From: Azolla pinnata
Lineage: Eukaryota > Streptophyta > Polypodiopsida > Salviniales > Salviniaceae
Length of the DNA: 37,909 bases
Assembly: GCA_037176905.1 (NCBI GenBank)
Contig: JBBBWG010013890.1
Span: 21,394 to 59,302 of the forward strand
Reading direction: 5' to 3'
Both the position numbers and the translations under genes were made by a program. The notes beneath the pieces were generated by a model, which saw only the letters and a list, made by a program, of their open reading frames with translations, was not told where the DNA came from and made no database searches. This document shows positions 32,601 to 37,909 of this stretch, in pieces (the stretch's first letter is position 1; each line of letters opens with the position of its first letter).

Positions 32601-34010
32601 TCCAGAGATATAGCACTATTCAAATATCTCTTTCAATGGTCTGACCTTTGAGGCATATCTGTTAATATTTTCCTAACGCATTGTTGGGGTAATCTATATA
32701 TACTGTGTCATTGTAAACAAAAAACTACAGAGGTTACACTTATCTTTTAACTATGTATATCTATGTAGCTTGTTTTTACATAATTGTTTTTTTCATTGTA
32801 ATCTGGGGAATTTTTTAAGTACTGCTGACATATTGAGAAGTTTTCATAATCATTGAAATTTAGCTATTCATAGCTTGCAGAATATGAGGGATACAATTGG
32901 AGGGCATTATGATGCTGTTCTAGATACTATTGGGATGCAGGATACTGAGGCTTTCGGTATTAATAGTCTGAGGAGAGGTGGTCACTACATGACGCTTCAG
33001 GTATATGAGAATCAGCCTTTCAATTGTTGGAAAAATGTGGTGGATATTGGTAGATCTCAACTAGAACAAGTGCATTCCTCACATTGGTACCTCAGAGGAC
33101 TGTTGTGGGAATAAAAATGTGTCAACAACTTAGGCGTATTCTGGTGTTTTGTCCTCAATTTTGCATTTGTGGTAGTTGGCAAAACTTCTCAAGGTACTCC
33201 AAATACTATGTTCTCATTCTCAGGGAGAAACAGTTAACTATGCTGATAAATTGGGTTTAATAGCCGGGGGTGCTGTAGCAGCTGCTGTTCTTCTCAGGAA
33301 ACAAATGCAGTATCGTCAATCTCATGGCATTGGTACTACTCCACAACTTAATCTGACGTTAGCTTCTTCTGATGGGCATGTATGTAACGAAAGTGTTTAA
33401 CAAGATTGCATTGTCCATTGCCTTTATAGGAAGAGAAATGTTACCCTAAACCCTTTACTTTATAGCAAAATGGCACCTCAGATTTTCCTTCATATCCATT
33501 TCTGTACATGAGACTTAGTTTCAATAACACAAATCATCATTTAGCTTTTAACCAGGAACTCCAGCATCCAGAAATTTGCTATTAATAAATAGGCTAGATA
33601 GTGAAATTGTTGCAATCAAGAATGATCAAGTAGGAATTGTTGCAAGTTGAACAACATAGCAGATTTGGCGATTATAAAATGATTTGTTCGAAAAAGCATT
33701 AACACGTCCACTTGTTCGTAAAACTAGATATCATTAACTAACCAAAACATGTAAGTTTTGGGGTCACTATTCCTATTCCATTCTTACTAAATTGGCCAGT
33801 AGTTTGACTAAAATCTCTGTTTTTGCAGAGTACTCATGGACCATAATGAGAACTGATGCTGAGGCGCTTGATGACATTGCAAAATTGGTTAAGAATGGGA
33901 AAATGAGGATTCCTATTGGTAGATCATTTTCGCTCTGGAATGCTGCGGAAGCTCATGAGGTTCAAGAGAAGAAGCAATCACATGGCAAGGTGGTGTTATT
34001 TCTTGAATGA
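29611..34010 (+). CDS. RTN4IP1: RTN4IP1-like mitochondrial NAD(P)H oxidoreductase (zinc-less MDR family)
   Basis: This is a quinone-oxidoreductase-type medium-chain dehydrogenase. Exons are 29611-29820, 30615-30842, 31172-31245, 32059-32218, 32881-33000, 33224-33332 and 33829-34010, all GT-AG and phase-matched, giving 360 residues. The first about 25 residues (MTFLFGRRLTRRSFHRHCRS) are Arg-rich without acids, a clear mitochondrial presequence. Then come the GroES-like part (LSPHEVLVATKSVSVNPLDV, LGRDISGVVVSTG), ALTAWRAL, and the cofactor motif LILGGGGSVGLAAIQ (Gly-rich loop at about 178-184). Residues about 274-288 (LGLIAGGAVAAAVLL) are hydrophobic, as I recall for the plant homologues. The C-terminus reads DDIAKLVKNGKMRIPI, aligning with animal RTN4IP1 (DDIAELVDAGK). 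The animal protein works in coenzyme Q biosynthesis and complex I assembly; the same role here is inferred. Confidence 0.88.
30128..30305. repeat. ~100-bp direct duplication in intron 1 of the RTN4IP1-like gene
   Basis: The word GAAAGAAAAAGGA.AATGTGACA, followed by CACTTGAGAAATATAATATTAA and then AAGGTAATGTG, occurs at about 30128 and 30228. It is intronic and AT-rich, with no coding content. Confidence 0.75.
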
Positions 34011-34149
34011 ATTGCTCCATCCATGTGATATGTCACTTTCAGCGCAGGCTATCACATCTAAAGCTCTTCCATCAATCTTCAAGCGATCTGGATGATTGTA
34101 GATTTTACCTGAAATACATTGTACATGACAAGTATGACTTTTATCTTTC

Positions 34150-34155
34150 AATAAA
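34150..34155 (+). terminator. AATAAA polyadenylation signal candidate
   Basis: Canonical AATAAA 140 bases after the stop codon of the RTN4IP1-like gene, preceded by T-rich sequence. The distance suits a plant 3' UTR. Confidence 0.5.
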
Positions 34156-34818
34156 TACATAACCGTTTACAAAGCTTACTCCGATATATAATGCGACTGT
34201 TATTGTGTTGCTCGATTTTGGTTGATTTGTAAAGCAAGTAAAACATGAATGTGGTAAAAACTTGTTCTGCAGTGCTGCTGTAAATTGTGGGAATGTTATC
34301 TGACAATAACAGTAAATTGCGGCGTCTGATTTGTCTCCATAATGTCTGCATGTTGGGATTGTATTCCGATAAGTTCTGCTTTAGTTTCAGAACTTCTGAA
34401 AGAGGAGAAATTTCAACTCGCATTTGCGTGGAGGACAGGGACAAGTTGCGAAACAGAAACTCTTGCTTACGACGTAAGAACTCTGACTTCGCTCTAGCTA
34501 TATCTATCTGAAAGACATGTGAATCCATTCTAATTTGAGTACAAAGAGAGAGCATGTAGGTTGTGGATATATCCTTGCCTGGAGACCACAAAACCACGAG
34601 CGATTCATTGCGGATAGAAGCAAGGTATTCTGTTCAATCATATGCCGATGATTAAGCATAACAAAATCATAACTTCGCTTCTGAGATATGCTAGGCAAGC
34701 AAGGACAGAGATTCAATCAAGGGCAATAGTGGATGACTTCAGCATGGAACCTCTTGCATGATTTATAAGCTCTATATATTCCAACTGATGAGTCGATCGT
34801 CCTTCAAAACAAAACTGA

Positions 34819-34854
<36 letters not shown>

Positions 34855-34855
34855 T
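34819..34855. repeat. (TA)n palindrome
   Basis: A TA run of about 14 dinucleotides is bounded by GTG on the left and CAC on the right, so the whole is a perfect palindrome able to form a hairpin. It sits in the 3' region of the RING gene. Confidence 0.9.
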
Positions 34856-34964
34856 CAAGGGCTAGTTCTCTTTTCAAGTATGTGGCCTAAAACATTCAGC
34901 TCCATAGCCACAACCAGTTGAGCATCCTTCAAAATTGAATGCGGGAGGGATGCTGACTATATAA

Positions 34965-37352
34965 CTAGTTGAGGCGCCGCCGCTTCCGAGTATGGAAACA
35001 TTCGGCTTCGACATCCCAGGACCCAGATCCTCTGTCGTGCCAAACTCTCCACAACTCTTCCGATTCCCCGGCCGATGTTTGCCCCCTGGAATCTTCAGAT
35101 TCGGTCGAAGTTGTCAGAGACCCGATCGAAGCTTCACTCGATTCCAAGGTAACCGCATACGGTATAGCATTCGACAGTGTCAGAGTAACTGTAGCCGCGA
35201 CTGGTAGCAGAGTCGCCGAATGTTCAGAAGCAACCGAATGTGATCGATCGACTCCCACATCGGCTGATGAATGAGAATCGCTTCCTGACGACGAGGGCAA
35301 TCTCTCATCCTCGGAAGATGAATGTGATCCAGATGCTCCCACCAGATCACGGCCTCTTTCAACGTTGCTTTCACTGTCCTCTTCGACATTTCGGTGGTGT
35401 GTTTGTCTGCGATCCTCCGAGCTCGTCAACGCTTGTGCAGTCAGAGGTTGCAAGGCAGCAAAAGATCGAAAAGCACTTCCTCGCCGCCCCATCATCCTTC
35501 GTCTCCACCTCAGCCTCAGCCTCTCATCAAGATGCTCCCTTTGCAACCGTTGCGCGATTCTGAGCCGATTCAGAACAAGTTCGGCGCTGCTTGATACATC
35601 CGCTTCACTACGCTCCGCTCGCGACGAGTCTGGCCACTCCACTTCTTCGACTCTTTCACGGGTCGATCGTTGGTTGTTTCCGTGAAGCAACCTGTCATTA
35701 TCCGCATCATCGATCGATCTTCCGGGAAATCCAACAACTTTGCTGCCATTTATGCGATGAGCGTGAGGCCGCGGAGGGGTGCTTCCATGTGCTCTATCAC
35801 ATGCCTCCGCTATACCCCTGCCATATATAGGGGTGATCACATCGTCTGATAGAAAGCCTTTGCAAACAGGGCATTCGTTTCGGCTCGAATGCAAATGCAA
35901 CCATCGATAAATGCAGGACCAGCAGAAGAGATGCCCGCAGCAGCTGACCACAGGCTCCACTGCCATTTCTAGGCATATATTGCATTCAAAATTAGCTCCC
36001 CTCGAGCAACCGTGAATTCTTCCACCCTCTTCTTCTTCATCGATTGGTTCATCCAACGGAGCTATCTGCCAATTAGGGTCTTGTGTTCTTGGAGTTTGAA
36101 TTCTGGGAAATGCTGGGGATACAGCAGGTAAAGCGCTCGAGGGAAGAGTAACCAGAACCCTGCTTTCATCGGTCGATACATGCTCCGTAGATGCTTGATG
36201 GGTTTCTACCGCATTACTTGATGGAGTGAACACGGCATGTCTTGATCGCAGTGGATAGCAAGGCACTCTATGTACAAAACAGCAAGATCTCAGAACATAT
36301 GGAAGCCAATTTGATGATATGAGCAATAAATCATTAGCTATCCAGAAGATGGGAAAAAAAAAACACACGAACCTCAGAGTTTGTGTTGAGCTTTGTGACA
36401 ATGAACCTTCTTCTCCACCTCGATCCCGAAACCGCTCTGAGTTCCTGATGCCGTCACGATCGGCATCTGCGTTGCTGTGATCATTACCCTCAATCTCTGC
36501 ATTCAAACTCATTTGTTGTGAAGTCCTGTTGTCTGCGGCATCGATGTCCAAGTTCATATCTCCCTGTTGTGAAGCTCCAATCCCATCCTCGCTGATACTT
36601 ACATTGACATTTCTCGGTCGCAAAGATCTGATCCCATCAATGCCATCATCACTGATACTTACATTGACATTTCTCGGTCGCAAAGATCTGATCCCATCCC
36701 CGCTCTCAATGCGCTCATCGACATTTCTCTGCTGTGAAGCTCCGACACGCGCATTAACAATGGTGTCTATGTTCATGCTCCTCTGACTTGAGGCTCTGCT
36801 ACCATCATTGTTAATATCTGTATTCACAGCTGAAGCTCTGACATTGCTGCTCTCGGCATCTATGTACAGATTCACACCAGTTTGTAGTTGTGAAGCTCCA
36901 ATGTCATCTTCGTCGTCTTCGTTACCAATCCCTGCGTTTCCGCCTGTCTGCTGAAAAGCTGTATTTATGTTGGGATTCAGAAGTGGCAGTTCTGAAGCTC
37001 TGACAACATCTTCACAAGGATGGAAATCTTCTTCACCGAAATTAGAGGATATATGGTCCTCATCCGTTCTGATTTCTTCTCCTTCTTCTTCTCCTTCTTC
37101 TTCTTCTTCTTCTTCTTCTTGCTCTCGGTCTTGGTCTTGACCTTCTTCTCCTTCTTGGACTCCATCTAATATCTGAGGCTCAAATCTCGGCCAACTCTGT
37201 CTTGAAACTGGAGGAGGGGAACTGCTGAAACCATCTTCCTCTCCAACTACAGACAATTCTCCGACAAATGGAGGACCGAGATTCAGATGCAGATTCAGGT
37301 CGGCAGTTACTGATGGAAAAGATGAAGAGGGAACTGGATCCATCTCTACCAT
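34965..37352 (-). CDS. RING-type E3 ubiquitin ligase (RMA/MUSE1-MUSE2-like)
   Basis: Exons are 37352-36373 and 36267-34965, 760 residues after removal of a 105-nt intron. A C3HC4 RING lies at residues 422-462: CNIC, CCGHLFCWSC and NECPVC, with the RYRWLH-type helix as YRWLHLHSS. It is followed by PIYGRG and RPHAHRI as in the RMA/MUSE family. Upstream are DLNLHLNL at 18-25 (found near the N-terminus of MUSE-type proteins and resembling an EAR LxLxL motif), an acidic Glu tract at about 67-93, and a degenerate ~20-residue repeat at about 152-290. After the RING the chain is Ser/Asp/Arg-rich and probably disordered, ending KRRRLN. It is longer than the Arabidopsis MUSE proteins (about 430). ATG 37352 is chosen because an acceptor (AATTGCAG) lies 19 bases upstream and the leader frames are closed. 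The substrate is unknown; the MUSE1/2 role in immune-receptor turnover may not transfer. Confidence 0.85.
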   Translation of the reverse strand: MVEMDPVPSSSFPSVTADLNLHLNLGPPFVGELSVVGEEDGFSSSPPPVSRQSWPRFEPQILDGVQEGEEGQDQDREQEEEEEEEEGEEEGEEIRTDEDHISSNFGEEDFHPCEDVVRASELPLLNPNINTAFQQTGGNAGIGNEDDEDDIGASQLQTGVNLYIDAESSNVRASAVNTDINNDGSRASSQRSMNIDTIVNARVGASQQRNVDERIESGDGIRSLRPRNVNVSISDDGIDGIRSLRPRNVNVSISEDGIGASQQGDMNLDIDAADNRTSQQMSLNAEIEGNDHSNADADRDGIRNSERFRDRGGEEGSLSQSSTQTLRFVCFFFPIFWIANDLLLISSNWLPYVLRSCCFVHRVPCYPLRSRHAVFTPSSNAVETHQASTEHVSTDESRVLVTLPSSALPAVSPAFPRIQTPRTQDPNWQIAPLDEPIDEEEEGGRIHGCSRGANFECNICLEMAVEPVVSCCGHLFCWSCIYRWLHLHSSRNECPVCKGFLSDDVITPIYGRGIAEACDRAHGSTPPRPHAHRINGSKVVGFPGRSIDDADNDRLLHGNNQRSTRERVEEVEWPDSSRAERSEADVSSSAELVLNRLRIAQRLQREHLDERLRLRWRRRMMGRRGSAFRSFAALQPLTAQALTSSEDRRQTHHRNVEEDSESNVERGRDLVGASGSHSSSEDERLPSSSGSDSHSSADVGVDRSHSVASEHSATLLPVAATVTLTLSNAIPYAVTLESSEASIGSLTTSTESEDSRGQTSAGESEELWRVWHDRGSGSWDVEAECFHTRKRRRLN
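36268..36372 (-). other. 105-nt frame-preserving intron in the RING gene
   Basis: Donor GAG|GTTCGT and acceptor TACATAG|AGT are in the same phase (2/2), with a T-rich body. The length is a multiple of three and contains no in-frame stop, so retention would keep the reading frame and add 35 mostly hydrophobic residues. Removal gives TQTLRVPCYPLRS, which reads smoothly. Being T-rich and out of character with the charged neighbours, it is most likely a normal short intron. Confidence 0.7.
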
Positions 37353-37370
37353 GTCTGCTTCATTCAGTTC

Positions 37371-37830
37371 CTGCAATTACACGAACACCAGACATGTCTT
37401 GTGTTCTTTCTTGGCACAATTCCTTCATTTGTCTTCATTTTTCTCTCTTCACACAAATGGATGGAATATGATCTCTCTTCCCCAGAAGAAACCTCTCCCT
37501 CAAGTTCAGATCTTAAAAACCAGGCTCTTCTCCACGTAATCTTGAGTGTAGATCGGCCCCATGAACGAACTGGGCAGTTTACATGGCTCCACTGAATTAG
37601 GTAGGGCATCTACCTTCACCGAGATGAGTGTTCTTTAATACCTTCTGTTACCTTCATGGGCATTACTAAAAGCCTGTCAAAGCTTCACACAGAAACAGTT
37701 CTTTCCACAATGGAACTTGCAACAAAGCTTCTCTAGAAGCTCCTGAGATGTATCATGCCCTGGTTCTGCTGAAATTAAGGTTATCTTCAGAGTTCCATTC
37801 AAAACTTCTGGTCTTTCCATCGCATTTTAC
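37371..37830 (-). other. Probable 5'-UTR intron of the RING gene
   Basis: On the minus strand a donor CTCAG|GTAAAA (exon edge 37831) and an acceptor AATTGCAG (exon resumes at 37370) bound a 460-nt stretch with no conserved coding. Leader introns are common in plant E3 genes. The donor exon also carries a CCCTAA box. Confidence 0.55.
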
Positions 37831-37837
37831 CTGAGAG

Positions 37838-37876
37838 TTAGGGTTGCTTCTTCACACCTAAAATCAGGGTTTCCAT
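37838..37876 (-). other. uORF in the RING leader (12 residues)
   Basis: ATG 37876 opens METLILGVKKQP and stops at TAA before the leader intron donor. It overlaps the following uORF in another frame. Confidence 0.4.
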
Positions 37877-37893
37877 GGCTTCCCCGAAGCCAT
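37864..37893 (-). other. uORF in the RING leader (9 residues)
   Basis: ATG 37893, at the end of a CAT repeat, opens MASGKPWKP and stops at TGA. It overlaps the 12-residue uORF. Both precede the main start and would lower initiation there if present in the transcript. Confidence 0.4.
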
Positions 37894-37909
37894 GATGATG
37901 ATGATGATG

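Larger units (their letters stand above)
34011..34964. other. Convergent 3' region between RTN4IP1-like and RING genes
   Basis: Both flanking genes end toward this segment, so it contains both 3' UTRs. No coding exon was recognised; minus-strand open frames of up to 149 codons lack any family resemblance. Confidence 0.5.

Noticed and set aside
34148-34597. Minus-strand 149-codon frame downstream of the RTN4IP1-like gene
   Set aside because: Starts from a non-ATG codon or unsupported start, shows no domain, and overlaps the probable 3' UTR of the plus-strand gene.
37353-37376. Eight extra N-terminal codons for the RING protein
   Set aside because: They begin at TTG and cross a likely splice acceptor (AATTGCAG); ATG 37352 is the better start.

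Overview
This is a nuclear window from a land plant. Seven protein genes have plant-type structures, with GT-AG (and some GC-AG) introns, and they belong to plant families: GH3, R2R3-MYB subgroup 21, PLS-class PPR and a MUSE-like RING E3. CCCTAAA telomere-type motifs recur throughout. The intronless PPR protein, with its repeated L motifs of the LKACG...IH type, resembles the large PPR families of ferns. A fern or other seed-free vascular plant is therefore the best guess, but this is inference. I recognised no transposase, reverse transcriptase, integrase or capsid gene. Two 100-base N runs are assembly gaps.

Layout. 1-2700 is non-coding and repeat-rich (a GTTT microsatellite, a degenerate ~175-215 bp repeat, and a 24/18-bp array with a CCCTAA box in each unit). 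2948-10930 (+) is a 15-exon importin-13/transportin-3-like karyopherin. 14597-11634 (-) is an R2R3-MYB gene whose second intron holds the first gap. 14604-16057 holds a TTC/GAA tract and two minisatellites (44 and 42 bp) upstream of the MYB gene. 20137-16975 (-) is a complete 4-exon GH3 acyl-amido synthetase with a GC-AG first intron. Its 5' end sits in a 230-bp tandem repeat that duplicates the start codon. 24317-21810 (-) is an intronless PPR gene. 24318-27060 is intergenic, with telomere-type repeats around the second gap. 27316-28656 (+) is a single-exon F-box gene. 29611-34010 (+) is a 7-exon RTN4IP1-like mitochondrial oxidoreductase. 37352-34965 (-) is a RING E3 with a 105-nt frame-preserving intron, a long acidic tract and a degenerate ~20-residue repeat domain.

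The genes do not form an operon or an obvious pathway cluster; they are ordinary neighbouring nuclear genes. Exon models were built by hand from phase-compatible splice sites and family conservation, and every intron junction given was checked for reading phase. The observations most worth following are the GH3 leader repeat with decoy start codons, the GC-AG donors in GH3 and possibly MYB, and the frame-preserving hydrophobic intron and repeat domain of the RING protein.
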